In this document: positions 18,308 to 27,602 of the stretch, piece after piece
Layout of the letters: the number at the start of each line of letters is the position of its first letter
Position numbering within the stretch: the stretch's first letter is position 1
Source: Natronomicrosphaera sp040876735
GTDB lineage: Bacteria > Planctomycetota > Phycisphaerae > Phycisphaerales > Phycisphaeraceae
Assembly: GCA_040876735.1 (NCBI GenBank)
Contig: JBBDPC010000100.1
Span: forward strand, 1-64,000
Length of the DNA stretch: 64,000 nt
Reading direction: 5' to 3'
The notes under the pieces: model-generated
Told to the model about the DNA's origin: nothing
The model's database searches: none
Seen by the model: only the letters and a program-made list of their open reading frames with translations
Translations under genes and position numbers: made by a program

Positions 18308-20074
18308 TTATAGCCGATTGAGAGAGGTGCGTGTGCCTTCGGCGGGCGCCTTGCGGGCGGCGGGGCGGCCGTTGCGCGTCTGCGCACTGAGCCAGAGATG
18401 CGGCGGCAGCATGCCGAGGCCCATGATGGCGAGCTGGCTGAATACGAAGGCGAACAGCCAGCGCATGGCCGCGTCCATGAAGCCGTAGGAGTGGAGCCCG
18501 ACGCCGAGCATGTTCGTGCCGAACCAGGCCCAGGCGGTGATGATGTTGCCCGCGACGGCGAGGACCATGATGCCGCGGGTCTGGATCATGCCGCCCCAGC
18601 GTGCGTGGAGGATCAGGGCGTGCATGAGCACGATCAGGGCCGCGCCGTTTTCCTTCGGGTCCCAGCCCCAGAACCGGCCCCAGCTCTGGTCGGCCCAGAT
18701 GCCGCCGAGCACCGTGCCGACGAAGCTGAACAGCAATGCGAAGCAGATCGTGCCGTAGACCATCCGCGTCAGCGATTGATTCAGCTCACGGCTGAGCCAG
18801 GGCGTGCAGACGCCGAGCAGGATGAAGACGATGGCGAGGATGCCGGCGAGGAACGTGGCGGAGTAGCCGATGGTGATGGCGATCACGTGCGTGGCGAGCC
18901 AGAAGTTGGAGTCGAGCACGGCCTGCATCATCTCCATCGTGTCGCCGTCGCCCGCCAGGTTGTGGGCGATGATGAGTGTGACTGCGCCGACTACGCCCGC
19001 GCCCAGCGTCGCCAGCCCGAGGCGGTGGAAGCCTTCGACGAGGATCGCCAGCAGCACCGTGCCCCAGCCGACGAAGACGGCCGAGGAGTAGAGGTTGGTC
19101 ACCGGCGGCCGGCCCTGGAGGTAGACGCGCGACGCGAGGCCGAACGTGTGCAGACAGAAGGTCACCACCAGCAGCGCCAGCGCCATCTGCGCCAGCGTGC
19201 CCGCCCAGACGCTGCCGGTCGTACCGCGCAGCAGCAGTGAGCCGGCGGCGAGCAGGAAGACGGCGACGTAGAGCGAGGTCGCATGGTAGAACGGACGGAA
19301 CGCACTGAAGAAGACTTCAAAGTTCGCCTTCCGCAACGCGGCCGGGGCCCGCTCGGTGAACAGCGTGCGGTACTCGGCCACCGCCTCGTTGAACTGCGCC
19401 GGCTGCTGGTGGTGGTAGGCGAGAAATATCGTCATGTAGGCGGTGACGGCGGGGTGCGTGCGGCCAGTGGCCTGCGCCTCCTGCACGGCCTGCTCGAAGG
19501 GCATCCACTCGTCGTTCGTCGGCGAAGGCGGGATCATGTAGGGCGCCCGGCGCGTGTGCAGGTTCATGTAGACGCTCACCTGCTGGTAGAGGTGAAGCAC
19601 GTTCCGCTGATACGCGTTGCGCTGCCGGCTGGGCACGTCGGACACCCGCTGCGCCTGTTCGACGATGCCCTGCCAATGGGGCATGATCTGCGCGAAGCTG
19701 AACCGGTTTTCCGTCGGTTCTTCCTCGTGCAGCATCGCCCGCACGTCGGGATGATCGATGCGGAACACGGGGTACTGCTCCGCCTGCTCGCGCTGCGCCA
19801 TGACATCGAGCAGCCAGCGGATGGCGGGCTGCGGTTCGCCGTCGATCTCCAGGCTCTGCCGGCCGCTGAGGAGCATCAGGCTCGTCCGCGCCACCGTGTC
19901 CATCGGCTTGACCCGCCCGTCCGCGGAGACGGGGATCGTGCCGAACCGCTCCAGGTGGTACGCTCCCGGATCGCCCGCCGCCCCGCGCTGCGCCTGCACC
20001 ACCAGCAACGCCAGCGCCGCCACAGCCGCAACGGCCACCACCCACGGCAAGATCGCATGTATCCGCTGCATCAT
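18308..20074 (-). CDS. ccsA: Cytochrome c biogenesis protein CcsA/ResC
   Basis: This is a 588-residue haem-handling membrane protein of system II cytochrome c maturation. An N-terminal helix (about 9-28) precedes a soluble domain of about 230 residues, then a multi-helix core. The WWD-type haem motif reads WGRFWGWDPKEN, with conserved histidines nearby in the helices (NLAGDG...; HALILHARWGG). The family core is about 300-400 residues; the long periplasmic insert between helices 1 and 2 accounts for the excess. The start overlaps the resB stop as ATGA. Together with ResB it exports haem and attaches it to apocytochromes. Confidence 0.92.
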   Translation of the reverse strand: MMQRIHAILPWVVAVAAVAALALLVVQAQRGAAGDPGAYHLERFGTIPVSADGRVKPMDTVARTSLMLLSGRQSLEIDGEPQPAIRWLLDVMAQREQAEQYPVFRIDHPDVRAMLHEEEPTENRFSFAQIMPHWQGIVEQAQRVSDVPSRQRNAYQRNVLHLYQQVSVYMNLHTRRAPYMIPPSPTNDEWMPFEQAVQEAQATGRTHPAVTAYMTIFLAYHHQQPAQFNEAVAEYRTLFTERAPAALRKANFEVFFSAFRPFYHATSLYVAVFLLAAGSLLLRGTTGSVWAGTLAQMALALLVVTFCLHTFGLASRVYLQGRPPVTNLYSSAVFVGWGTVLLAILVEGFHRLGLATLGAGVVGAVTLIIAHNLAGDGDTMEMMQAVLDSNFWLATHVIAITIGYSATFLAGILAIVFILLGVCTPWLSRELNQSLTRMVYGTICFALLFSFVGTVLGGIWADQSWGRFWGWDPKENGAALIVLMHALILHARWGGMIQTRGIMVLAVAGNIITAWAWFGTNMLGVGLHSYGFMDAAMRWLFAFVFSQLAIMGLGMLPPHLWLSAQTRNGRPAARKAPAEGTRTSLNRL

Positions 20075-21249
20075 CGCACTGCCCTTCCCACGAACCGCAC
20101 CAGGTGCATGCCAAAGTGGATCAACATCCCCAGCGCCACCAGCGAACAGGCGACGTAGGGCAACAGCCAGCCGGGGTTGCGCACCACTTGAAGCACCGTG
20201 CCCACGTCGCCCTCCTTGTAGGCCGACTGGTAGAACGTCGCGCCGTCGTATCGCAGCGGGTTGTTCATCGAGATCACCGCCTCGCGGTCTTCGTTCTGCG
20301 TCGGGTCGACCAGGCGGATCCGGCTGGAGAAGTTGCGCGGCGTCTGCGTGCCCACGAACCGGTCGTGGCGGAATTCCAGCAGGTGCAGCGTGTAAGGCTT
20401 GTACGTCCGCTTGAAGCGCAGGGCGATGTGGTACGTCCGGCCGTCCACCGTCACCGGCTGCATCGGGTTTTGAATGAACGTCGAGACCAGCCAGGTGCCC
20501 AGCGGCCGGCCGCCGCGATGCAGCGTGATGTAGGCGGTCGGCCAGTCGATCGTGTTGCCTTCCACGCCGGTGGCCGGCGGCTGCTCACGGACGTCGAGTT
20601 GCAGGCCCGCGCCGAGGGTGGCCCGCGTCGGCGTGCCGGGGGGCACGTTGAACAACCGGGAGTTGGGCAGCCACTGCTCGACGGTGATGTCGAACGGCAG
20701 CGCGTCATGCCGGACCGTCCGCCCCGGCGTGGTCAGCATCGACTCGGGCACCGCCACCACGTCGTCAACCTCCGCGTCCGAGCGGTCCATCACGACCAGC
20801 TCGGCTTCGCGGATGTCTTCGACAAAGCTCGCATGGCTGCCCTCGTCGATGGTCATCAGCCCCTCGTCCGCGAGCAGGCCCGTGACGAACTCGCCGACCA
20901 GCAGCACGATCACGCCCAGGTGCAGCACGATGATGCCCGCCCGCTTCGCGCTGAGCTTGAAACGCACCGCATGGGCGGCGAGCAGGTTCACGATCAGCAA
21001 CCCGCCCAGCAGGTAGCCGCCGGGGAACGGCACGACGCCCGGCACGGTCGCGAGCTGCTTGGGCACGAACAGTTGCAGCTCGATCCAGGCGATCGGCGTG
21101 CGGAAGTAGCCCGCCATCACGTCCCAGATGCCGCCATGTACCTGCGCCAGCGTACCGGCGAAGATGAGGCACATCGACAGGGCGAACAGCGCGACCGTGA
21201 GTTTCAATGACGCCAGCGCGTCCAGGCAGCGGTGCAGGGGTTGGGGCAT
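20071..21249 (-). CDS. resB: Cytochrome c biogenesis protein ResB
   Basis: This is a 392-residue partner of CcsA in system II cytochrome c maturation. Hydrophobic segments lie near residues 14-32, 74-92 and 105-127, then a long periplasmic region containing RYDGATFYQSAY (a typical ResB block), then a final helix near 365-385. The start at 21249 begins MPQPLHRCLDALASLKLT, which matches the ResB N-terminus; upstream codons overlap the lipoprotein gene. It begins 2 nt after the lipoprotein stop and overlaps ccsA by 4 nt, so the three genes are translationally linked. Confidence 0.93.
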   Translation of the reverse strand: MPQPLHRCLDALASLKLTVALFALSMCLIFAGTLAQVHGGIWDVMAGYFRTPIAWIELQLFVPKQLATVPGVVPFPGGYLLGGLLIVNLLAAHAVRFKLSAKRAGIIVLHLGVIVLLVGEFVTGLLADEGLMTIDEGSHASFVEDIREAELVVMDRSDAEVDDVVAVPESMLTTPGRTVRHDALPFDITVEQWLPNSRLFNVPPGTPTRATLGAGLQLDVREQPPATGVEGNTIDWPTAYITLHRGGRPLGTWLVSTFIQNPMQPVTVDGRTYHIALRFKRTYKPYTLHLLEFRHDRFVGTQTPRNFSSRIRLVDPTQNEDREAVISMNNPLRYDGATFYQSAYKEGDVGTVLQVVRNPGWLLPYVACSLVALGMLIHFGMHLVRFVGRAVR

Positions 21250-21251
21250 GA

Positions 21252-22355
21252 TCAGTTCCCGGTGAAGCGGGCGGTGGTGACGAAACGCTCGAAGGCATCG
21301 CGTAAGGCGTGGACTGTTTCCGTCGGTCCCGAGAGGCGGAAGAACCATGTGCGGCCGTCATCCGTTGGCACCATCGCCGCCACCACGCTCACTTCGCCTT
21401 CCGCACCGTCCAACGCCACCAGGGTTGCCGCCTGGTCGCCGACCGTCAGGCGCTCCACGGGCTGCTGGTCCACGTCATCCAGCGCCGGCAGGCCGAGCGT
21501 GCCGCGCCACATGTTGACGTTCAACAGCAGCCCGCCCCCGTCATCGTTCATCGGCGTCACCACCACCACCGCCTCACGCGCCACCGGGCCGACGTGGTAC
21601 GTCGCGTAGCTGATCGCCGATGCGTTGCGAGCCTCGCGCCAGTCCGCCGGCGGCGAAAGAGATGCTCCGCCGGCCACGCCCCCCGGGGGGTTGTGATCGT
21701 GGTCATGGTCGTGGTCATGGTCGTGATCGTGCGCGTCCGCCGGCGTGAAGCTGTGCGCGAAGGCCACCACGTCGGCTTCATGCGCGTCAAGCTGCGCCGG
21801 ATCGCCCATCGCCCGGACAAACCAGGTGCGGTCGGCCACGTCCGTCTGGATGATCGCCGCCAGCATGCCCTGCTCTTCGCCGTCAATCCGCATCGTCCAG
21901 CCCCGCACCGGTGCGCCGTCATCGCCGAAGCGATCCGCATGGTCGCGCCACTGCGAGGCGTCCAATGGCGGCAGGCCGAGCTGGTCGCGCCACCGGTTGA
22001 TGTTCGCCAGTTCGCCACCCACGTCGCCCGGAAAGGCGGAGACCGCCACCTCCAGTTGCCGCTCGCCTTCGCCGGCCAGGTAGGTCGCCAGCCGCATCGG
22101 CTGCTCGCCCGGCAGGCGCTCCCACGACGCCGGCGCCGTCCACGTCAGCTCCCCCGCCGTCGGCTGAGACGCCCCACCCGCCCCACCCGGCATGCCCGAC
22201 CGCGCCGGCCCGCCCGCCGCCGGCGGCGCCTGCACGCTCGGCGGGTCCTTCGGCGCTTCGTAAAGGCGGATTTCCTCCTGCTCACAACCGCTCAACATCA
22301 ACGCCCACGCGCTCGCCACCACGACGCCGGCGAACCATCGCTCACTCTGCATCAC
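21252..22355 (-). CDS. Lipoprotein with tandem duplicated domain and His-Asp tract
   Basis: This is a 367-residue predicted lipoprotein: hydrophobic leader then lipobox LSGC with Cys24. Two homologous domains of about 130 residues follow, each with a conserved N-x-N-x-WR-x2-LGLP block (NINRWRDQLGLPPL and NVNMWRGTLGLPAL) and a later RTWF motif. The domains are separated by an (Asp-His)n tract of about eight units, encoded by 12-nt DNA repeats, a plausible metal-binding linker. It heads the resB-ccsA operon, so a role beside cytochrome c assembly is inferred. I know no precise function. Confidence 0.8.
   Translation of the reverse strand: MMQSERWFAGVVVASAWALMLSGCEQEEIRLYEAPKDPPSVQAPPAAGGPARSGMPGGAGGASQPTAGELTWTAPASWERLPGEQPMRLATYLAGEGERQLEVAVSAFPGDVGGELANINRWRDQLGLPPLDASQWRDHADRFGDDGAPVRGWTMRIDGEEQGMLAAIIQTDVADRTWFVRAMGDPAQLDAHEADVVAFAHSFTPADAHDHDHDHDHDHDHNPPGGVAGGASLSPPADWREARNASAISYATYHVGPVAREAVVVVTPMNDDGGGLLLNVNMWRGTLGLPALDDVDQQPVERLTVGDQAATLVALDGAEGEVSVVAAMVPTDDGRTWFFRLSGPTETVHALRDAFERFVTTARFTGN
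21694..21731. repeat. Tandem codon repeat encoding a His-Asp tract
   Basis: GTGGTCATGGTC-type 12-nt units repeat here on the plus strand, encoding alternating Asp-His on the minus strand within the lipoprotein. Slippage would change the tract length without breaking the frame if whole codon pairs are gained or lost. Confidence 0.75.
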
Positions 22356-22506
22356 ACGCTCCGACTAGGGGGGAACTCTCAGGTCACTGCGAATCGTCCA
22401 TTGTCGGTTTTCTCCGCGCCACGTCCACTCGGCTCGCCCCCGCCGTCCCCCACGCCTGCGTTTCCATCATCGCCTCTGATAAGATGCCCTGCGCAGCAGG
22501 CAACGC

Positions 22507-23445
22507 ATGGCGACAACCTTCCGAACCATCCCGTGGTGGCGGCTGGAATACGGCCACAACATGCTCAAGGCCCTGCCCGGCTATCGCGGCATGGGCGCCG
22601 ACCGTCAACGGCAGGCGGCCTACGTGCTCAGCCACCTGCTCGTCGGCCGGACCGGGAGCATGACGGCGCTCTATCTCGCCACGTCGATCCCCCTCGGCAT
22701 GCTGCTCACATTCGGCGGACTGGCCTGCTGCCTCGGGCCGTTGGTCGTCGGGCCCAACACCACGCCGCTGGGGCTGGTCTGCGTGCTCCCGGGCTTCCTG
22801 ATGCTCCAGTTGCCCGGCATCTTCGCCGGCTCGATGGCCGCCAGTCTGCTGGGGCGATGGCAATACGCGGAGCTGCTCCGCCGCGCGGTCGAGGCGGCCG
22901 GCGGGGTGCACTCCTGCCTCGCCTGCGGGTATGACATGCGCATGCTCGCCGCCGCCGACTGCCCCGAATGCGGCGCGCCCGGCTACGACGTGACCACCGA
23001 ACCCGTGCCTTACGTCCACGCCGCGAACCTGCGGCGCAAGTTCGCCCATGAGCTACTCAACAGCACGCCACGCTACGCGGCGCTGCCCGCTCACCGCCAG
23101 CGGGCCGTGGCGACGGCATTGTCCCACCGGCTGGCCCAACGGCCGACGCTGCTCGTGCGCCAGGCGCTGTCGATGGGCGCGATCGCCGTGTTCATGGCCA
23201 TGTCCATGCTGAGCCTCCCGTTTGTCATGGACTGGCTGGCGCCGAACCCCGACCCGGCCATCGAGTTTCCGCTCCTGCTGGCCACCATCGTCGCGGGCAT
23301 CCTGGCCTGGCTGGCTGGCCTGGCTGGCGTGGGACCGCCTCACCCTGCTGCCGCTGCTTCGACGGCGGAACCGGCAGCCCATCGCCCAGACCCTGGCCGA
23401 GAGCGCAGCCCGCGACGTCGAGCCGGATGCACAAGCAGAGGTTGA
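22507..23445 (+). CDS. Zinc-ribbon membrane protein with a likely 3' frameshift
   Basis: This is a 312-residue membrane protein as read. Two hydrophobic hairpins (about 56-80 with 90-113, and 225-275) flank a cytosolic zinc ribbon (Cys137, Cys140, Cys152, Cys155; C-x2-C-GYDMR and DCPECG). That ribbon is typical of planctomycete membrane proteins of unknown role. The frame leaves the last helix with a Pro/Ala/Arg-rich tail that looks non-native. A second frame gives WDRLTLLPLLRRRNRQPIA to a stop at 23449, a far more natural continuation. The switch lies in CTGG repeats at 23301-23331, so a frameshift or slippage is likely. Confidence 0.7.
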   Translation: MATTFRTIPWWRLEYGHNMLKALPGYRGMGADRQRQAAYVLSHLLVGRTGSMTALYLATSIPLGMLLTFGGLACCLGPLVVGPNTTPLGLVCVLPGFLMLQLPGIFAGSMAASLLGRWQYAELLRRAVEAAGGVHSCLACGYDMRMLAAADCPECGAPGYDVTTEPVPYVHAANLRRKFAHELLNSTPRYAALPAHRQRAVATALSHRLAQRPTLLVRQALSMGAIAVFMAMSMLSLPFVMDWLAPNPDPAIEFPLLLATIVAGILAWLAGLAGVGPPHPAAAASTAEPAAHRPDPGRERSPRRRAGCTSRG

Positions 23446-23509
23446 ATGAAGACAGCCCGGCCCGGTCGCCCTGCACGCCCCGGAAAAACCCGTGGCCTTC
23501 CCGCCGCGG

Positions 23510-24235
23510 TCAGTTCCACCCTTCCATCTCGTCGTAGCGGTAGGTCATCCGCTGCGGGTCGAACGCGTTCAGGGCCGAGACGTGGCCGTCGGCGAACAGA
23601 ACGTTGAGCGTGTCCCCCGTGTGGTGCGGCTCCCAGTAACTGCCGCCTTCCGGATGGTTTTCCACGTCCCAGACCATGCATTCCTGGGTGTAGTCGTCCT
23701 TGTCGGCATCCGCCACCGAGAAGATGCGGTTGTTGTCGCCGCCGAGGACGAAGGCGCTGGTGTACTGGATGCGTGATCGCCGCACACTGCCGAAGCTGTT
23801 CTGCTCCACGTAGACGGCCCGCGTGCCGAGGAAATAGTGGAACTCGCGCTCAGGAGCGTCGGCGGCCCGGTCGTCGCCGTAGCTCGGGCAGCCGGAGAAG
23901 AATTCGCGCATCGGCTGGTAATCGTCGAGTTGCTGCATCCACGACGCCATGCCGCTCGGCGGATGGACCTGATCCCACTCCACGTGAGCGGTGGCCATGG
24001 GGTAGTGCTCCCGGTGGTCGTTGGCGTACATCTCCAGCGCCAATCCGACCTGCCGGACGTTGGACGAGCACTGGATGCGGTGGGCGATGGCGCGGGCCTT
24101 GCCCAAGGCCGGCAACAGGATGCCGATGAGCAAAGCGATGATGCCGATGACCACCAGCAGTTCGATGAGCGTGAAGCCGGCGCAGGCCGACGTCGGGCGG
24201 ATCGGCCGCCACGGTAGGCAATTCATGGATGGCAC
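23510..24235 (-). CDS. Pilin-like protein with type IV leader and H-X-DG motif
   Basis: This is a 241-residue exported pilin-like protein. Gly20|FTLIELLVVIGIIALLIGIL is a canonical prepilin cleavage region with Glu25 at +5. The C-terminal motif reads HHTGDTLNVLFADGHV; counting from the second His the spacing is ten rather than nine residues, as in the remnant at 14000. Such proteins are abundant in planctomycetes and may build surface or secretion filaments. It faces the zinc-ribbon gene tail to tail and is divergent from topA. Confidence 0.85.
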   Translation of the reverse strand: MPSMNCLPWRPIRPTSACAGFTLIELLVVIGIIALLIGILLPALGKARAIAHRIQCSSNVRQVGLALEMYANDHREHYPMATAHVEWDQVHPPSGMASWMQQLDDYQPMREFFSGCPSYGDDRAADAPEREFHYFLGTRAVYVEQNSFGSVRRSRIQYTSAFVLGGDNNRIFSVADADKDDYTQECMVWDVENHPEGGSYWEPHHTGDTLNVLFADGHVSALNAFDPQRMTYRYDEMEGWN

Positions 24236-24679
24236 GGTAAAAGTCCCCTGCGGGTTTCAAGGCTGTCCGCGACGATCGGACGGCCTCCTGCCATCCAAAC
24301 CCCCGTCGCGAACGAATTCCTGTTCCGACAATCGGTCCGTCACGCGCCCCGGGGCCAGTTCTCGCCCCAGCCACACCAGTCACACCAATCTGCCGGAACA
24401 TGACGCGTCTAAGGGAACCAACGGCCCGCACCATCGTATATTGCGGCGGCGGCCGTTTTTCTCCCCGACCCCGAACCACCCGCCCCGTGCCGCAGCGGGC
24501 GAATGCTCGAATCAACTGTTAAGTGCGCCTAAAATAAACATTTAGAAACGCATCGCCGATTCGGGCTTGACAATCTCCCCCGCCGCTGCTCAAGTGTCAC
24601 GCCGCCCGCCCCGGCCGGATTCGACAGAAATGGGCAAACGTCGAGCGGGCAATGACCGATGAACAGCGCTGGCATCTGC
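24236..24679. other. Intergenic region between pilin-like gene and topA
   Basis: No gene is supported in these 444 nt. It should hold the divergent promoters. A TTGACA at 24567-24572 is followed 17 nt later only by TCAAGT, so no promoter is claimed. An AT-richer patch (GCGCCTAAAATAAACATTTAG) lies around 24526-24546. Confidence 0.5.
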
Positions 24680-27562
24680 ATGGCCAAAAAATCCACCAAA
24701 TCCCGCGCCGCCGGCCGCAAGACCGGCAAGTCCACCACCACCCGCCCCAGCGGCAACGGTCGCACCGCGCGCAGCCAGCAGAAGGCTCCCGACGCCACCG
24801 GCAAGCACCTGGTCATCGTCGAAAGCCCCACCAAGGCCCGCACCATCAACCGCTATCTCGGCTCCGACTACGTCGTCATGGCCAGCGTCGGCCACGTCCG
24901 TGACCTGCCCAGCAAGGCCCCCAAGGGCGAAAAGCAGGAAGTGCCCGGCGTCGACCTCGAGCACGACTTCGAGCCGACCTACGACATCCTGCCCGACAAG
25001 AAGAAAACCGTCACCGACCTCCGCAAGGCCGCCAGGCAGGCCACCGACATCTGGTTCGCCACCGACCTCGACCGCGAGGGCGAGGCCATCGCCTGGCACC
25101 TCGCCGAGGCCTTGGGCATCGACACTGACCAGGCCAAGCGCGTCGTCTTCAACGCCATCACCAAGGGCGAGATCGACCGTGCCTTCCAGGAGCCGCGCAA
25201 CATCGACCAGGCCATGGTCGACGCCCAGCAGGCCCGCCGCATCCTCGACCGCATCGTCGGCTACCAGGTCTCCCCCCTGCTCTGGAAAAAGGTTGCCGGC
25301 GGACTCAGCGCCGGCCGGGTCCAGTCCGTCGCCACCCGACTCGTCGTCGAACGTGAACGCGAAATCGAAGCCTTCACCCCCGACGAATACTGGCGCATCA
25401 CCGGCCTGTTCGCCACCGCCCTCGACAAAGCCGGCCAACTCGGCGAGCAGTGGCAAAAATGGCTCGCCGGCTCGGAAGACAAGCCCCGCACCGTCCGCGA
25501 GCAGAACGCCTGGCTCAGCGAGCACGACTGCCTCCGTGCCGAGTTGGCCGAACTGCAGGGCAAGACCTTTGAGGCTGACAACCGCGACGACGCCCGCAAG
25601 GCCGCCGAGCTGCTCGGCTTCGTCATCGACGACACCGAAGAAAAGAGCGACGAGAAGGCGAAGGGCCCGGCGAAGAACATCATCCGTTACGTCGGGCACG
25701 TCGGCGACGATCGGCCGGACTACGCGATCGAGTCGATCCAGACCAAGCGCACCACCAGCCGGCCGCCGGGGCCGTTCATCACCAGCACCATGCAGCAGGC
25801 CGCGGCCAACCGCCTCGGCTTCCAGCTTCAGCGCACCATGCGGCTGGCGCAGCAACTATATGAAGGCGTCGACCTCGGCGGCGCTCGCGGCCAGACGGGC
25901 CTGATCACCTACATGCGTACGGACTCGACGCACCTGTCCGGCGACGCGCTGAACATGGCCCGCGGCTACATCGGCGAACAGTTCGGCGACCACTACCTGC
26001 CCGAGAAGCCCAACTTCTTCAGCTCCAGCAACAAGTCGGCGCAGGAAGCCCACGAAGCGATCCGCCCCACCGACGTGTCGATCACGCCCCAGGCTGTCCG
26101 CCGATCGCTCAACGACGATCAGTTCAAGCTCTACGACCTGATCTGGCGTCGCTTCGTCGCCTGCCAGATGCTCCCCGCCCAGTGGGACTCGACCACCATC
26201 ATGATCGCCGCCAAGCCGAGGGCTGAGCGCAGCGAAGCCCCGGATCAGCCGCTCGCCCGCTTCAAGGCCACCGGCCGCAAGCTCGTCTTCGACGGCTTCT
26301 ACAAGGTCGCCGGCGTCCCCACGGGCGACGACGTCGTGCTCCCGGAACTGGAAGAGAAGCAGCCGCTTGGGCCCGTCGCCATCGACCCGACGCAGCACTT
26401 CACCAGCCCGCCCGCCCGCTACACCGAGGCCTCGCTGCAAAAGAAGCTGGAAGAGGAAGGCATCGGTCGGCCGTCCACCTACGCGGCGATCATCGGCACG
26501 ATCCAGGATCGCGAGTACGTCGCCCCCGTCGCCCCGCGCGACCGTCGGCTGATGGCGACTGACCTGGGCAAGGTCGTCACCGACATGCTCGTGCTCGCCT
26601 TCCCCGAGGTGATGGACGTCGCCTACACCCGCGAGATGGAAGCGGAGCTGGACCACATCGAGGACGAACGCCACGACTGGCGGAAAATGCTCCGCGAGTT
26701 TTACGGCCCGTTCCGCGAAAAACTGGACAAGGCCCACGAAGAGCTCCAGCACGCCAAGGCCGCCTCCATCCCCGCCCCCTACACCTGCCCCAAGTGCGGC
26801 GCGCCGACCGAATACCGCTTCGGCCGCAACGGACGCTTCCTCTCCTGCACCCGCTTCAACGTCCCGCCCGCCGAGGTGAAAGTCAAAGACCAACCCGGCA
26901 CGTACCTGCTCTACAAAGCCAAGGGCAAGGCTCGGCCGAAGATCATCAGCGAAGACGGCAGCAAAAAGATCGGCTGGACCAAGCTCACCGCCGAGGAAAA
27001 AGAGAAGTTCCAGAAGATCAGCGACGCGATGGAGACCTGCGACTACGCCGCACCGATCGACCGCGAAGGCAAGCCGATGGAGCCGCAGCTTTCGGACATC
27101 GCCTGCCCCGAGTGCGGCAGCGAGATGACCAAGCGCACCGGGCGGTTCGGCGCGTTCCTCGGCTGCGTCAACTATCCGCAGTGCAAGGGCATCGTCAAGC
27201 TCGACCCCAAGAAGCAGACGGTCATCCTGCCCAAGACCGAGCCGCTCACGACCGACATCCCCTGCCCCAAGTGCGAAAGCCCGCTCTACCTGCGCGAGTC
27301 CAAGCGCGGGCTGTGGCTGAGCTGTTCGACGTTCCCCAAGTGCCGCGGCCGGGTGGGCTTCAACACGCTTGAAGAAGAGAAGCAGGCCGAGCTTGAAAAA
27401 GCCTGGGCCGAGCACGAGAAGCAGAACCCCAAGCCCGTCATCCGCACGGTCGAAGGCGACGTGGTCGAGGAAGGTTATCTCCCCAAGGTCACCGGCGAAG
27501 GCGACGACGCCGCCAGCAGTGACGGCCACGCCGACGACATGCCCAGTTCCGACGCGGCGTGA
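24680..27562 (+). CDS. topA: DNA topoisomerase I with an in-frame repeat module
   Basis: TopA relaxes negative supercoils by transient single-strand cleavage. The 960-residue protein has a basic tail (1-40), the TOPRIM domain with Glu48 and the D-x-D-x-E triad (Asp129, Asp131, Glu133), and the catalytic Tyr411 in ITYMRTDST. The C-terminus carries three zinc-ribbon-like units, the first lacking its fourth cysteine. Start 24680 begins MAKKSTKS; an ATG 21 nt upstream is also possible, neither with a clear ribosome site. Residues 512-523 (KPRAERSEAPDQ) are encoded by a 36-nt copy of an intergenic repeat module, inserted in a loop between strands. Confidence 0.95.
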   Translation: MAKKSTKSRAAGRKTGKSTTTRPSGNGRTARSQQKAPDATGKHLVIVESPTKARTINRYLGSDYVVMASVGHVRDLPSKAPKGEKQEVPGVDLEHDFEPTYDILPDKKKTVTDLRKAARQATDIWFATDLDREGEAIAWHLAEALGIDTDQAKRVVFNAITKGEIDRAFQEPRNIDQAMVDAQQARRILDRIVGYQVSPLLWKKVAGGLSAGRVQSVATRLVVEREREIEAFTPDEYWRITGLFATALDKAGQLGEQWQKWLAGSEDKPRTVREQNAWLSEHDCLRAELAELQGKTFEADNRDDARKAAELLGFVIDDTEEKSDEKAKGPAKNIIRYVGHVGDDRPDYAIESIQTKRTTSRPPGPFITSTMQQAAANRLGFQLQRTMRLAQQLYEGVDLGGARGQTGLITYMRTDSTHLSGDALNMARGYIGEQFGDHYLPEKPNFFSSSNKSAQEAHEAIRPTDVSITPQAVRRSLNDDQFKLYDLIWRRFVACQMLPAQWDSTTIMIAAKPRAERSEAPDQPLARFKATGRKLVFDGFYKVAGVPTGDDVVLPELEEKQPLGPVAIDPTQHFTSPPARYTEASLQKKLEEEGIGRPSTYAAIIGTIQDREYVAPVAPRDRRLMATDLGKVVTDMLVLAFPEVMDVAYTREMEAELDHIEDERHDWRKMLREFYGPFREKLDKAHEELQHAKAASIPAPYTCPKCGAPTEYRFGRNGRFLSCTRFNVPPAEVKVKDQPGTYLLYKAKGKARPKIISEDGSKKIGWTKLTAEEKEKFQKISDAMETCDYAAPIDREGKPMEPQLSDIACPECGSEMTKRTGRFGAFLGCVNYPQCKGIVKLDPKKQTVILPKTEPLTTDIPCPKCESPLYLRESKRGLWLSCSTFPKCRGRVGFNTLEEEKQAELEKAWAEHEKQNPKPVIRTVEGDVVEEGYLPKVTGEGDDAASSDGHADDMPSSDAA
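26213..26248 (+). repeat. Intergenic repeat module inside topA
   Basis: Thirty-six nt beginning AAGCCGAGGGCTGAG and ending GAAGCCCCGGATCAG match the terminal module of the composite repeats at 4324-4358 (reverse complement) and 32679-32713, apart from a few central bases. The copy here is 36 nt, against 35 nt in the other two, and so preserves the reading frame. Confidence 0.85.
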
Positions 27563-27602
27563 TGATCTGCGTCGGCTGGTGGCCGGTGATACAGGATGAG
27601 GA

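Noticed and set aside
24567..24595. TTGACA box upstream of topA
   Set aside because: The minus-10 position at 17 nt reads TCAAGT, too poor to claim a promoter.
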